NCBI GenBank assembly: GCA_902533955.1
Contig: CACANV010000025.1
Coordinates: 1-10,184, forward strand
DNA length: 10,184 bases
Direction: 5' to 3'
DNA from: an uncultured Pelagibacteraceae bacterium
GTDB taxonomy: Bacteria > Pseudomonadota > Alphaproteobacteria > Pelagibacterales > Pelagibacteraceae
Shown: in pieces, positions 1 to 7,911 of the stretch
How the letters are laid out: each line of letters opens with the position of its first letter
How positions within the stretch are numbered: position 1 is the stretch's first letter
Program-made: the position numbers and the translations under genes
The notes under the pieces: generated by a model
What the model was told of the DNA's origin: nothing
Database searches by the model: none
Seen by the model: the letters and a program-made list of their open reading frames with translations, nothing else

Positions 1-280
1 GAATTACTGCTGCATAAATAATTGAAATTATTATTAGATAAATAATACTTTTATAATCTAAATGTTTATGATTAACGACTACTGTTGTTTTTTCAGGAAG
101 TATTATTTTAAGTCCAGAAAGAAAAATTCCAGCATAACCCAAATAAATAGGAAAGGTTCTCGCATTAAATGGTGCATTTTCATCAAATGAAAATACTTGA
201 ATATTGTAAGCCGTATATAAATAAAATACCGAAAGAACTAAAAAGAGCAGCGAGATAAATTTAGTTGGACTAATTCTCAC
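1..280 (-). CDS. tctB: TctB-like small membrane subunit of a tripartite tricarboxylate transporter (partial, left edge cuts off C-terminus)
   Basis: Only the first 93 codons are present; the reading frame is open to the left edge. The start is GTG: an in-frame TAA lies four codons upstream, there is no Met in the visible protein, and a purine-rich AAGGA ribosome binding site lies about 6 bases before the GTG. The protein begins MRISPTKFISLL and shows three hydrophobic stretches (about residues 7-27, 43-61 and 78-93), separated by a short loop with the sequence NARTFPIYLG. A first helix followed by a loop ending in a Phe-Pro just before helix 2 is typical of TctB proteins (about 150 residues, four helices). 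It starts 32 bases after the tctC stop, the usual TTT gene order, so the two are probably co-transcribed. The role, by family, is the small membrane component that pairs with the large permease TctA to import carboxylates or related small molecules. The family call rests on context as much as on sequence. Confidence 0.75.
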   Translation of the reverse strand, partial: MRISPTKFISLLFLVLSVFYLYTAYNIQVFSFDENAPFNARTFPIYLGYAGIFLSGLKIILPEKTTVVVNHKHLDYKSIIYLIIISIIYAAVI

Positions 281-312
281 TGCTCTTCCTTAAATTTAAT
301 AACCCCTAAAGA

Positions 313-1287
313 TTATATAACACCTAATTTTTTCATAAGAGCTGTCATTTCTTCAGTTTGTTTTAATAAAAACTCATCAAACTTTTTACCTGGATTATAA
401 ATATTTACCCAAGCATTTCTTTTTCTAACAGCTTCCCATTCTGGAGTTTTTTGAACATCACCTAACATTTTAGCAATTTTGTAATAATCTCCACCACTCA
501 TGTTTTTAGGTCCAAAAAAACCTCTCCAGTTTACAAACTGCACATCAAAACCTTGTTCTTTTAAAGTTGGAGCATCAGGAGCATCTGCAACTCTATCAGG
601 TGCAGTTATGCCAATAATTTTTACTTGATCTCTGGCACCCATAAGTTCACCAAGACCTGTAGAAATTATTTGTGTCTCACCAGATAAAAGTCCAGCTAAA
701 GCTTTTCCACCTGCATCATAAGGAACATAAATCACATCATTTGGATTTGCTCCTGCAGCTTGGAAAGCTAATGCACCAATTAAATGATCCATACTTCCTC
801 TTACAGATCCACCAGCCATTTTTACTGAAGATGGGTCTGCTTTGTAAGCAGCCACAACATCACTAAAGTTATTGTAAGAAGAGTTTTTAGCTACAGCTAT
901 TGCACCATAATCACCTATAACTCCAGCTATTGGCATTACATCTTTGTAAGATAAAGTACCAGTGCCTTTTATATAACCTTTGTGTCTTGTGATTGATCTT
1001 AATACTAATGGTGTTGATTGAACCAATACAGTATTTTCTGGTGCATTGTTAATAAGATAAGCTAATGCTTTTCCGCCGCCACCACCTGACATATTTTCAA
1101 ATGATGCACTTTTCAAAAAGCCAGCTTTAGTTAAAGCTTCTCCAGTTCCTCTAGCAGTACCATCCCATCCACCGCCAGCACCACCACCAATTAAAAAATG
1201 TATTTTATCAATTGCAAATGAATTTGTTGCTGAAAGTAAAAGAGTTGCTGAAAATAAAACTGAAATAAAAGTTTTAAATATTTTCAT
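313..1287 (-). CDS. tctC: Tripartite tricarboxylate transporter substrate-binding protein (TctC/Bug family)
   Basis: A 324-residue periplasmic receptor, the normal length for the family. Residues 1-25 form a Sec signal peptide: a lysine near the N-terminus, a hydrophobic core, and a likely cut after SFA. The mature protein shows TctC landmarks: the Gly-rich loop GGGAGGGWD at 34-42 followed by TAR, a second Gly-rich loop MSGGGGGKA at 67-75, VPYDAGGKALAGLLSGE at 188-204, the PTLKEQGFDV segment at 240-249, and NWRGFFGPK at 253-261. Known Bug-type receptors bind carboxylates or related small molecules between two lobes and deliver them to TctA/TctB; the ligand here cannot be read from sequence. 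The ATG is preceded by a good GAGAGGA ribosome binding site, and a consensus-like promoter lies upstream. It is the first gene of its own unit, followed by a TctB-like gene. The run of five glycines replaces the more usual GAGG pattern in the second loop. Confidence 0.93.
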   Translation of the reverse strand: MKIFKTFISVLFSATLLLSATNSFAIDKIHFLIGGGAGGGWDGTARGTGEALTKAGFLKSASFENMSGGGGGKALAYLINNAPENTVLVQSTPLVLRSITRHKGYIKGTGTLSYKDVMPIAGVIGDYGAIAVAKNSSYNNFSDVVAAYKADPSSVKMAGGSVRGSMDHLIGALAFQAAGANPNDVIYVPYDAGGKALAGLLSGETQIISTGLGELMGARDQVKIIGITAPDRVADAPDAPTLKEQGFDVQFVNWRGFFGPKNMSGGDYYKIAKMLGDVQKTPEWEAVRKRNAWVNIYNPGKKFDEFLLKQTEEMTALMKKLGVI

Positions 1288-1472
1288 TATTTCCTCTCTT
1301 TAATTATAATTATATATAATAATTAAACATAAATTATCATTATGTGTCAACAACCATTAATAGAATACATGTTTTACGCGATTATATTTTATTAAAATTT
1401 AAACTCTGTCTATCTAATAAATTTTTATTAATGATATCTACCAGTATTACTTGAAATTGTATTCAAAATTTA
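1288..1472. other. Intergenic region between the M20 peptidase gene and tctC
   Basis: This 185-base region is the longest gap in the window. It holds the tctC promoter and ribosome binding site at its left end. The right part, just after the peptidase stop codon, is AT-rich and shows no GC-containing hairpin followed by a U-tract on the minus strand. Termination of the upstream operon is therefore not explained by a visible intrinsic terminator; factor-dependent termination or read-through into tctC are both possible. Confidence 0.6.
1322..1350 (-). promoter_or_regulatory. Sigma-70-type promoter for tctC
   Basis: On the minus strand a perfect -35 box TTGACA (1345-1350) is followed by a 17-base spacer and TTTAAT (1322-1327), which matches the -10 consensus TATAAT at five of six positions. 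The predicted transcription start, about 7 bases downstream, gives a 5' untranslated region of roughly 25-30 bases that includes the GAGAGGA ribosome binding site. It separates tctC from the peptide-transport operon that ends at 1473. Confidence 0.75.
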
Positions 1473-2666
1473 TTACCCAGATTGAGCTAACAGTAAAGAT
1501 AATGAGCAAGCATTATAGTAATCATCTATTACAACAAATTCTCCAGTAGTATGACAAAAATTATGTCCAGCTCCATAAGTAATTGTTGGAATATCTTTTT
1601 TAATTAGCCAATTAGCATCAAAACCTCCAGATATATTCACTAGTTTTGGTTTTAATCCTAATTTATTTACTTTTTCTTTTGCTAATGAAACAACTTTTTC
1701 TTTTTCATTAATTTTGAATGAATAATAATCTGTATGTCGTTTAAAACTTAGTTTAGCTTTCTCTCCTTCGCTATTTTGATAATTTTCACAAACTTTATTA
1801 AATGATTTTTCAAAAGCATCTGTAATTTCTGTTACAAAATTTTGGTCATAACTTCTAGACTCTCCTTTTATATAAGTGTATTCACAAACTGTATTTGGTG
1901 AGGCACCGGCACTTGTTCCATTTTTTCCACCAAAAATTCCTATGTTAGAAGTTCCTGATTTATCTTCTTTTACAACTTTTCCAAACCATCCTTCATTTTT
2001 TGCATCTGATAGTGCTAATGATGCTATCATAGAAGCAGACAATCCTTTTTCTGGTGCGAGTCCAGCATGTTCAGCTTTTCCAAAAATCTCAGCTTCCCAT
2101 CTATCACAACCCACTGCTCCAGTTACAATTTCCTCAGCTGGTCCTCCATCAATATTATAACCTCTAATAGGATTGCCAAGATCTTCCTTTTCTACTTTTC
2201 TGGCTCCCCACAAACCACTTTCCTCTCTTATAGTAAACAATACTGTAATTGGACCATGTGGGATTTTATTTTTTATTAAAGTTTTAATCATTGTTACTAA
2301 TGCGGCAACACCTGTTCTATCGTCACCTCCAAGGGCAGTATTCTCTTTTGGAACTATTTTATTTTCTTTAATTACTGGCACGGCACCCTTGCATAATGGA
2401 ACTGTATCTAAATGACTGCTAAACATTATTCTTTCTGATTTTATGGTGCCTGGTAATTTAATAATTAAATTTCCTATTTGAGTAGGTAAAGGTATTTTTT
2501 CATCGGCTTTATCAAAAGATATATATTCGGCTGGTACTCCTGAATTAATAAGATCTTCCCTAACGCTTAATGCAATATTTTTTTCTTCTCCAGTTATTCC
2601 TTCAATTGATAAAAATTTAACAAGATCATCTAAAGATTTTTTTTTATCAAAAATTTCATTTTTCAT
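1473..2666 (-). CDS. PepT-like M20-family zinc metallopeptidase
   Basis: A 397-residue cytoplasmic protein (no signal peptide) with the M20 metallopeptidase pattern. SHLDTVP at 84-90 supplies His85 and Asp87; GGDDRTG at 113-119 supplies the bridging Asp115; REES at 147-150 contains the catalytic and ligand Glu148-Glu149; NIDGG at 171-175 supplies Asp173; the dimerisation-domain histidine is His200 in GKAEHAG; and the last metal ligand is His372 in NFCHTTGE. All expected dinuclear zinc ligands are therefore present. The arrangement resembles PepT and PepT-like proteins (about 370-410 residues), which release N-terminal residues from short peptides. M20 also contains amidohydrolases and deacylases, so the exact substrate is open. 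The ATG lies 3 bases after the stop of the ABC ATPase gene, and its ribosome binding site (AGAAAGG) lies inside that gene's last codons, implying translational coupling. As the last gene of a peptide importer operon, it probably cleaves the imported compound. Confidence 0.88.
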   Translation of the reverse strand: MKNEIFDKKKSLDDLVKFLSIEGITGEEKNIALSVREDLINSGVPAEYISFDKADEKIPLPTQIGNLIIKLPGTIKSERIMFSSHLDTVPLCKGAVPVIKENKIVPKENTALGGDDRTGVAALVTMIKTLIKNKIPHGPITVLFTIREESGLWGARKVEKEDLGNPIRGYNIDGGPAEEIVTGAVGCDRWEAEIFGKAEHAGLAPEKGLSASMIASLALSDAKNEGWFGKVVKEDKSGTSNIGIFGGKNGTSAGASPNTVCEYTYIKGESRSYDQNFVTEITDAFEKSFNKVCENYQNSEGEKAKLSFKRHTDYYSFKINEKEKVVSLAKEKVNKLGLKPKLVNISGGFDANWLIKKDIPTITYGAGHNFCHTTGEFVVIDDYYNACSLSLLLAQSG

Positions 2667-2669
2667 AAT

Positions 2670-4298
2670 TTACCTTTCTATATTTGGGATTTCTAATGTT
2701 GCTGAAATAAGAGATTTTGTGTAATTTTCTTTAGGATTATTAAATATTTCTTTTTTACTTCCTATTTCAACAATTTTTCCTAAATGCATAACTGCAATCC
2801 TACTACACATATTTTTTAATACTGATAGATCGTGAGAAATCATAATCATACTTACTTTAGTTTCTTTATTTATTTTTTTTAATAACTTTAATATATCAGA
2901 TCTTATAGACATATCTAATGACGCAACTGCCTCATCTGAAATTATTAGTTTAGGTTTTGTAGAAATTGCTCTGGCGATAGCAACTCTTTGCTGTTGACCA
3001 CCACTTAATTCATGCGGATGTCTATCAAAAAAATCTTTGGGAGGTGATAATTCAACCATATTTAATAATTCAAACACTTTTTTCCTTAAAGCTTCATCTT
3101 TCAATTTAAAATGTATTTTAAGAGCTAAAGATAATGTAGATCCAATTGTTTTTCTTGGATTCAAAGAGCCATAAGGATCTTGAAAAATCATTTGAATATT
3201 TTTTCTAAAATTTATTCTTTGATGTTTAATATAATGATTTATTTCTTTATTTAAAAAACTTATTTGACCTGATGAATTTTTAATTAAACCCATAAGTAAA
3301 TTTGCAACAGTTGTTTTCCCTGAACCGCTTTCTCCAGCAATGCCAAGAATTTCACCTTCTTTTAATAAAAAACTAATACCATTGACAGCTTTTAAAGGTT
3401 TTTTTGTTGAAGGCAATTTAAAGAAACGTTTAATATTTTTTATATTCAAAATTTCGTTATCTTTTTTAGCTGAATAAAATTCATCATTTTCAATTTGTCT
3501 TGATGAATTTAAAAGTTGCTTTGTGTAAGAGTGATTGGGTTTATTGAATAAATCTTTACTTGTAGCTGTTTCGATTGTTTTACCCTCAAACATTACATAG
3601 ACTCTCGAGCAAATATGAGAAACTACAGCTAAATTATGAGTTATTAATAAAATAGCTGTATTTATTTTTTTTGATATTTCTTTTAACAAATCTAAAATTT
3701 GTAGCTGGGTTGTTACATCTAATGCTGTAGTACATTCATCTGCAATTATTAATTCTGGTTTACAAGATATTGCCATTGCAATCATTACTCGTTGTTGCAT
3801 ACCTCCACTTAATTGATGTGGATAACAATCAGTTATTTTATCTGGGTTTCTAAGACCTACGTCAGATAATATTTTTATGACTATTTTGTTAGCTTCTTTT
3901 TTATTTTTTTTTTGATGCAATATTATATTTTCAGAAATTTGATCTCCAATTTTTAAAACTGGATTTAGAAAAGTTGAAGGATTCTGAAATATAAATGAAA
4001 TTTTTGAACCTCTAATTTTTTTAAGTTCATCTTCAGTTGATTTTAAAAGATTTTTATTATTAAATAAAATTTTTCCACTTACTATTTTTCCACCTTCGGG
4101 TAATAATTTTAATATAGTTCTTGAAGTTAAAGATTTTCCTGAACCAGATTCGCCTACTATTCCAACAATTTCTCCTGGAAAAATATCTAAATTTACTCCA
4201 TCAACTGCTTTTACTTTGCCATCATAAGTATCTATGTGCATTTTTAAATTTTGTATTTCTAATAATTTATTTAAGTTATTTTTTTTCATTTTTTTCAT
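2670..4298 (-). CDS. Fused double ATPase of a dipeptide/oligopeptide ABC importer (DppD-DppF type)
   Basis: One 542-residue chain carries two complete ABC ATPase domains, as in GsiA and YejF. Domain 1 (about 12-265): Walker A GESGSGKS at 49-56, Q-loop Gln105, signature LSGGMQQRV at 163-171, Walker B LIIADE at 183-188, switch His221. Domain 2 (about 283-538): Walker A GESGSGKT at 322-329, Q-loop Gln373, signature LSGGQQQRV at 431-439, Walker B LIISDE at 451-456, switch His489. Each domain ends with the family's C-terminal extension (NHSYTKQLL and ENYTKSLIS, related to the usual HPYT motif). It powers the permeases encoded just upstream. In domain 1 the residue after the catalytic Glu is Cys (DECTTALD) where Pro is usual; all catalytic residues are intact. 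The chosen ATG overlaps the preceding gene's stop as ATGA. A second in-frame ATG three codons later (4287-4289) is an alternative start that barely changes the protein. Confidence 0.95.
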   Translation of the reverse strand: MKKMKKNNLNKLLEIQNLKMHIDTYDGKVKAVDGVNLDIFPGEIVGIVGESGSGKSLTSRTILKLLPEGGKIVSGKILFNNKNLLKSTEDELKKIRGSKISFIFQNPSTFLNPVLKIGDQISENIILHQKKNKKEANKIVIKILSDVGLRNPDKITDCYPHQLSGGMQQRVMIAMAISCKPELIIADECTTALDVTTQLQILDLLKEISKKINTAILLITHNLAVVSHICSRVYVMFEGKTIETATSKDLFNKPNHSYTKQLLNSSRQIENDEFYSAKKDNEILNIKNIKRFFKLPSTKKPLKAVNGISFLLKEGEILGIAGESGSGKTTVANLLMGLIKNSSGQISFLNKEINHYIKHQRINFRKNIQMIFQDPYGSLNPRKTIGSTLSLALKIHFKLKDEALRKKVFELLNMVELSPPKDFFDRHPHELSGGQQQRVAIARAISTKPKLIISDEAVASLDMSIRSDILKLLKKINKETKVSMIMISHDLSVLKNMCSRIAVMHLGKIVEIGSKKEIFNNPKENYTKSLISATLEIPNIER

Positions 4299-5152
4299 TT
4301 TTTTCTTCTAGGATTAAAAACATCATTTAATCCTTCTCCCAATAAATTTAATGATAAAACTACTAAAAAAATTGCTATTCCAGGACAAAAAACCATATAC
4401 CAAGATTGTCTAAAAAATTCTTGCGCATTATTAAGCATGAGTCCCCAGCTCACCATTGTTGAATCTCCAAATCCTAGAAAACTCAATGCTGACTCAATTA
4501 AAATCGCTGTTGCTTGAGTTAATGACATATTAACTACGATTGTTGTCATTGTATTTGGTACTAATTCTGAAAAAATTATTCTAAAATCAGATGCGCCAGC
4601 TGCAATTGCTGCCTTGCAATATGGTCTTTCTTTTAAAGATAAAATTTCTGCTCTTACTAATCTTGCTGTTTGGGGCCAAGATAATATTGAAATGACAATA
4701 ATTATATTAATTATATTTGCACCAAACAAAGCTACTAAGACCAAAGCTAAAAATATTGGTGGAATTACTAAAAAAATTTCAGTAATTCTCATAAGTATTG
4801 AGTCGGTAAAACCTCCATAATAACCAGCTATGGCTCCGAATAAAACTCCAACTACTGTAGATGTTATTACTGCTATAAAAGAAACTAACAATGTAATTCT
4901 TGCACCATAAAGTAATTCTGTAAATAAATCTCTTCCAAGATTGTCCGTTCCGAGAGGGTATTTTAAACTAGGGTTTAAAAATTGATCTCCAACCCCAGTT
5001 GTTAATGGAGGGTAAAATGCTATTTGAGGAGCAAATATTGCTAAAAAAGTAAATATCAAGAATATAACTAAGCCGACTACACCTAATTTATTTTGTTTAA
5101 ATATTTTCCAAAAATTTCTAAAACCTAAATATATTTTTTTAATTTTTTTCAT
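4295..5152 (-). CDS. dppC: Peptide ABC transporter permease, DppC/OppC type
   Basis: A 285-residue inner-membrane protein of normal length for DppC. Residues 1-20 form a basic cytoplasmic N-terminus, the first helix is about 22-41, and a periplasmic segment leads into YPLGTDNLGRDLFTELLYGAR at 65-85, a hallmark of this family. Several further helices lie between about 88 and 275. The EAA loop that docks on the ATPase is at about 175-200 (ERPYCKAAIAAGASDFRI and following residues), followed by the family segments ESALSFLGFGD at 220-230 and WGLML at 236-240, and a C-terminus ending NPRRKK. It forms the channel with the DppB-type protein encoded upstream. Start and stop overlap both neighbours by four bases (ATGA), so it is very likely translationally coupled in both directions. 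The substrate is probably a peptide, but nickel, glycosides and other ligands occur within the family. Confidence 0.94.
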   Translation of the reverse strand: MKKIKKIYLGFRNFWKIFKQNKLGVVGLVIFLIFTFLAIFAPQIAFYPPLTTGVGDQFLNPSLKYPLGTDNLGRDLFTELLYGARITLLVSFIAVITSTVVGVLFGAIAGYYGGFTDSILMRITEIFLVIPPIFLALVLVALFGANIINIIIVISILSWPQTARLVRAEILSLKERPYCKAAIAAGASDFRIIFSELVPNTMTTIVVNMSLTQATAILIESALSFLGFGDSTMVSWGLMLNNAQEFFRQSWYMVFCPGIAIFLVVLSLNLLGEGLNDVFNPRRKK

Positions 5153-6111
5153 TTTAATCTAATCCTTGGATCTAAATACGTATAAGTTATATCAACAATG
5201 AAAGTTATTATTGTTACTGATAAAGAAATTACTATAAACATTCCCATTATTAATGGATAATCCCTATCAAATAATGCGTCTATCATTAACAAGCCAAGGC
5301 CAGGCCAACCAAAAACAGATTCGATTACTACAGCTCCAGACAACATATATCCAAGCCTTAAACCAATATAGGTAACAACGGGTAGTAATGCATTTTTTAA
5401 AGCATGTTTAAAAAAAATTTTCCTTTCTGATATACCTTTAGATCTAGCCGTAAGAATATAATCTTGTCCTAAGGCTTCAATCATGCTTGCTCTAACAAAT
5501 CTCATAACAAAAGCACCTAAGGTTGATCCTAAAGTTATAGTAGGTAATAATAAATGCTCTAACCTATCCATTAAAATACTTTTATCACCTAAAATTAAAG
5601 ACTCCATTCCAGATACTGGAAGCACCTTCCAGTTTACTGAAAAAACTATTATTAACATTTGTCCTAACCAAAAATTTGGCAAAGAATATAAAAATAAAGC
5701 TATAATCATTGAAACATTATCTCTTAGTGAATACGGCTTACTTGCAGCGTAAACACCAATTAAAATTCCAAATATTGCTCCAAAACCAATACTTGATAGC
5801 ATTAATATTATAGTTGGAACTGCTCTATCAAGAATAACTTTTGATACGCTCTCATTTAATAAAAAAGATTTGCCAAAGTCTCCTACAAAAACACCTTTTA
5901 TATAAATTATAAATTGTTCAAAAAGAGATTTGTCTAGTCCTAATCTTTTTCTGACTTGCTCTTCAAACTCTGGATCAGCACCACTTTCACCTATAAACAT
6001 AAAAATTGGATCTCCAGGCGCAAGATGTATCATTAAAAAGCTCATCAATAATATTCCAAAAACAACAGGAATTATTTGTAATGTTCTTTTTGTTAGATAA
6101 TTAAAATTCAT
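5149..6111 (-). CDS. dppB: Peptide ABC transporter permease, DppB/OppB type
   Basis: A 320-residue inner-membrane protein of typical DppB length. The first helix (about 11-30) leads into the family motif HLAPGDP at 29-35. A periplasmic domain containing GLDKSLFEQFIIYIKGVFVGDFGKS (58-82 region) follows, then five more helices. The EAA loop is at about 212-244, with ALGQDYILTARSKGISERKI recognisable. VIESVFGWPGLG at 262-273 and the C-terminal LDPRIRLK are also characteristic. It pairs with the DppC-type permease, whose ATG overlaps its TGA. The start lacks any visible Shine-Dalgarno sequence: the 22 bases upstream are A/T only and lie directly behind the U-tract of an intrinsic terminator. Weak initiation is therefore likely, consistent with the membrane complex being made in lower amounts than the binding protein. 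Confidence 0.95.
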   Translation of the reverse strand: MNFNYLTKRTLQIIPVVFGILLMSFLMIHLAPGDPIFMFIGESGADPEFEEQVRKRLGLDKSLFEQFIIYIKGVFVGDFGKSFLLNESVSKVILDRAVPTIILMLSSIGFGAIFGILIGVYAASKPYSLRDNVSMIIALFLYSLPNFWLGQMLIIVFSVNWKVLPVSGMESLILGDKSILMDRLEHLLLPTITLGSTLGAFVMRFVRASMIEALGQDYILTARSKGISERKIFFKHALKNALLPVVTYIGLRLGYMLSGAVVIESVFGWPGLGLLMIDALFDRDYPLIMGMFIVISLSVTIITFIVDITYTYLDPRIRLK

Positions 6112-6127
6112 ATTTAATATTTAATTT

Positions 6128-6168
6128 AAAAAAAAACCCACCAATCATTTTAAATGAATGGTGGGTTT
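6128..6168 (-). terminator. Intrinsic terminator between the binding-protein gene and dppB
   Basis: On the minus strand, starting 18 bases after the binding-protein stop codon, a near-perfect hairpin is formed by 17-base arms at 6152-6168 and 6134-6150, with one A/A mismatch (6144/6158). The base of the stem is the GC-containing AAACCCACC/GGTGGGTTT. It is followed by nine consecutive U residues (A-run at 6128-6136, partly shared with the stem). The poly-U lies on the minus-strand 3' side, so it acts on transcripts coming from the binding-protein gene. Being inside the cluster, it probably terminates most transcripts and lets a fraction through to dppB. Confidence 0.9.
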
Positions 6169-6186
6169 ACTTTAACCTATTTAAAG

Positions 6187-7842
6187 TTATTTTCTATTAC
6201 TTGGTATATTTCCATTCCAATTAACCATTTCTAATCCATCTCTAAATGTATAGCCTATTGGGAAACCATCAAGTTTCTCATTATAAGTCCACAACCATTT
6301 AGATCCAAAAAGTGGTAACATTGGTAGATCCTCAACTAGGATTTGATGAGCCTCAATATAGAATGGCTTTCTTTTAGTTGGGTCTAACTCAGCTCTACCG
6401 CCGTCTAATAAAGCATCAATTTTTGGATTATTATATCCAGATGAATTAGCATTCCAACCTTTACCTATATTTTTTGAATGCCAACTTTTTGTCATTACAT
6501 CAGGATCAGGACCAACTGCAATACCAGTAATATACATATCGTAATCCATTTTTTTATGTACCTTTTCTGTTATCGCTGAAGCATCCATTTTTCTAACATC
6601 CAATTCGATTCCTGCAGTTTTAAATGTTGATCTCATTATATCTATAACTTTAGGATGAATGGAATTTTTTGTTTCATGAATAATGCCAACGGTAAATCTT
6701 TTTCCATTGCCATCTTTTTTAAAGCCAGCTGCATCTAAAAGAGCTTCTGCTTTCGCAACACTATGTGGATAGTATGTTGAAGGAGCTTCGCCTGTATACC
6801 ATGTCAAGAAACCTTCTTTTTTACTTCTAACATTGTCAGCTACTCCAGCAAAAACTTTATCGATAATTTCATCTGTATTTATTAAATGTGCTATGGCTTG
6901 TCTTACTTCTTTTTTTCCTGTGTATTTTCCATTTGTGTTTAAGAAAATAAAATCGTAAGCCATGTTTGCATATTTAAACGGATGAACTTTTATTCCATTA
7001 TCAGCATCATTAACTCTATTGATCTCTTTACCTGTTAAATATCCAGGGTAAGAGTGAATAAAATCAATTTCACCTGCTTCTAGTGCAGATACCAAAGATG
7101 TCTTATCAGGTAAAATTTTGAAAAATAATGTATCCAAATAAGGTAATTGATCTCCATTTGAAGCTTTTGCCCAATAGTCTGGATTTTTCTCAAATTTAAT
7201 GTAGCTTCCTTTTTTCCACTCAACAAATTTAAATGGTCCACTAGCTATTGGTGCATTATTATATGGACTGTTTGGAATATCTTGTCCTTCTAAAACATGT
7301 TTTGGTGCCATTGAACACCATTTTGAGTCAAGTTTACTTAAAAAAGTTGCATCACTTTTTTTAAGTTTGATTACAGCCTTGTTTGCACTAGGCGTATCTA
7401 TACTTTCAATAACTCCATAATTAGACTTACCTTGTGGATGGTGTGGTAAACATATATTTAACAATCCATATTTAACATCTGCAGATGTAAATTTCTTACC
7501 ATCGTGCCATTTTACATCATCTCTTAGATTTAATGTTATTGTTTTTCCATCAGAGCTCACATCCCAAGATTTTGCTAGCATAGGAGTTAATTTACCATCT
7601 CCAAACTTACTCATTCTTAATAAACCATCAAAAAGATTTATTGATATTAATTGACCAGAAAAAGTTCGAGGATAAATTGCAGAATTCAAATTTTTTTGAC
7701 TTCCTGGAACACCTATAATTAATGCTCCACCATGCTTAGAACCAGCAACAGCCTTCTGTGTGATTAAGATAGAAAAAATAAATGACATTATGAAAACTGA
7801 AAGTGTTAAAAAACTTAAAGTTTTTAATGTTATTTTTTTCAT
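6187..7842 (-). CDS. Periplasmic peptide-binding protein of an ABC importer (SBP family 5, DppA/OppA type)
   Basis: A 551-residue receptor. An in-frame ATG exists 21 codons upstream (7905), but the start at 7842 is chosen because it has a strong AAGGAGGG ribosome binding site four bases before it and begins a clean signal peptide (MKKITLK, a hydrophobic core at about 8-28, likely cut after AVA at 31-33). There is no lipobox Cys, so it is soluble in the periplasm. Family landmarks include the SWDVSSDGKTITLNLRDDVKWHDG region at 92-115 with FTSADVKYG after it, SGPFKFVEWKKGSYIKFEKNPDYW in the middle, and the SALEAGEIDFIH segment. It captures peptides or related solutes for the DppB/DppC/ATPase complex encoded downstream. 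It lies 69 bases after the CapA-like gene and is followed by a strong terminator, so it can be made in excess. The ligand is not readable; family 5 also binds nickel, opines and oligosaccharides. Confidence 0.95.
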   Translation of the reverse strand: MKKITLKTLSFLTLSVFIMSFIFSILITQKAVAGSKHGGALIIGVPGSQKNLNSAIYPRTFSGQLISINLFDGLLRMSKFGDGKLTPMLAKSWDVSSDGKTITLNLRDDVKWHDGKKFTSADVKYGLLNICLPHHPQGKSNYGVIESIDTPSANKAVIKLKKSDATFLSKLDSKWCSMAPKHVLEGQDIPNSPYNNAPIASGPFKFVEWKKGSYIKFEKNPDYWAKASNGDQLPYLDTLFFKILPDKTSLVSALEAGEIDFIHSYPGYLTGKEINRVNDADNGIKVHPFKYANMAYDFIFLNTNGKYTGKKEVRQAIAHLINTDEIIDKVFAGVADNVRSKKEGFLTWYTGEAPSTYYPHSVAKAEALLDAAGFKKDGNGKRFTVGIIHETKNSIHPKVIDIMRSTFKTAGIELDVRKMDASAITEKVHKKMDYDMYITGIAVGPDPDVMTKSWHSKNIGKGWNANSSGYNNPKIDALLDGGRAELDPTKRKPFYIEAHQILVEDLPMLPLFGSKWLWTYNEKLDGFPIGYTFRDGLEMVNWNGNIPSNRK

Positions 7843-7845
7843 TTT

Positions 7846-7853
7846 CCCTCCTT
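7846..7853 (-). promoter_or_regulatory. Strong ribosome binding site setting the start of the binding-protein gene
   Basis: The minus strand reads AAGGAGGG followed by three A residues and the ATG at 7842-7840. This is the best Shine-Dalgarno match in the window. It rules in favour of the 7842 start over the upstream in-frame ATG at 7905, whose extra 21 residues would place charged, non-signal sequence before the signal peptide. Confidence 0.85.
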
Positions 7854-7858
7854 TTGTT

Positions 7859-7893
7859 ATTTTAAAATATAACTTTGTGTTGTATTTTAAAAT
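7859..7893. repeat. Two copies of the palindrome ATTTTAAAAT upstream of the binding-protein gene
   Basis: The self-complementary decamer ATTTTAAAAT occurs at 7859-7868 and again at 7884-7893, 25 bases apart centre to centre, in the 69-base gap between the CapA-like stop and the binding-protein start. The copies could be a pair of protein-binding sites or could base-pair with each other in the leader RNA. Given the base composition, chance is a realistic explanation. Confidence 0.35.
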
Positions 7894-7911
7894 TCTGTAG
7901 ATCATAAATGA

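Noticed and set aside
672..866. Plus-strand open frame inside tctC
   Set aside because: It is antisense to a well-supported gene, low in complexity (His/Leu/Gln-rich) and has no recognisable domain.
1415..1430. TAATAAA-TT-TTTATTA inverted repeat after the M20 peptidase gene as a terminator
   Set aside because: The stem is A/T only with a 2-base loop and no U-tract follows it; such palindromes are common by chance in this composition.
1876..2415. Three plus-strand open frames inside the M20 peptidase gene
   Set aside because: They overlap one another and are antisense to a gene with all catalytic motifs; their composition reflects the complementary codons.
7843..7905. Longer start for the binding-protein gene at the ATG at 7905
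   Set aside because: The extra 21 residues precede a clean signal peptide, and a strong AAGGAGGG ribosome binding site marks the ATG at 7842.
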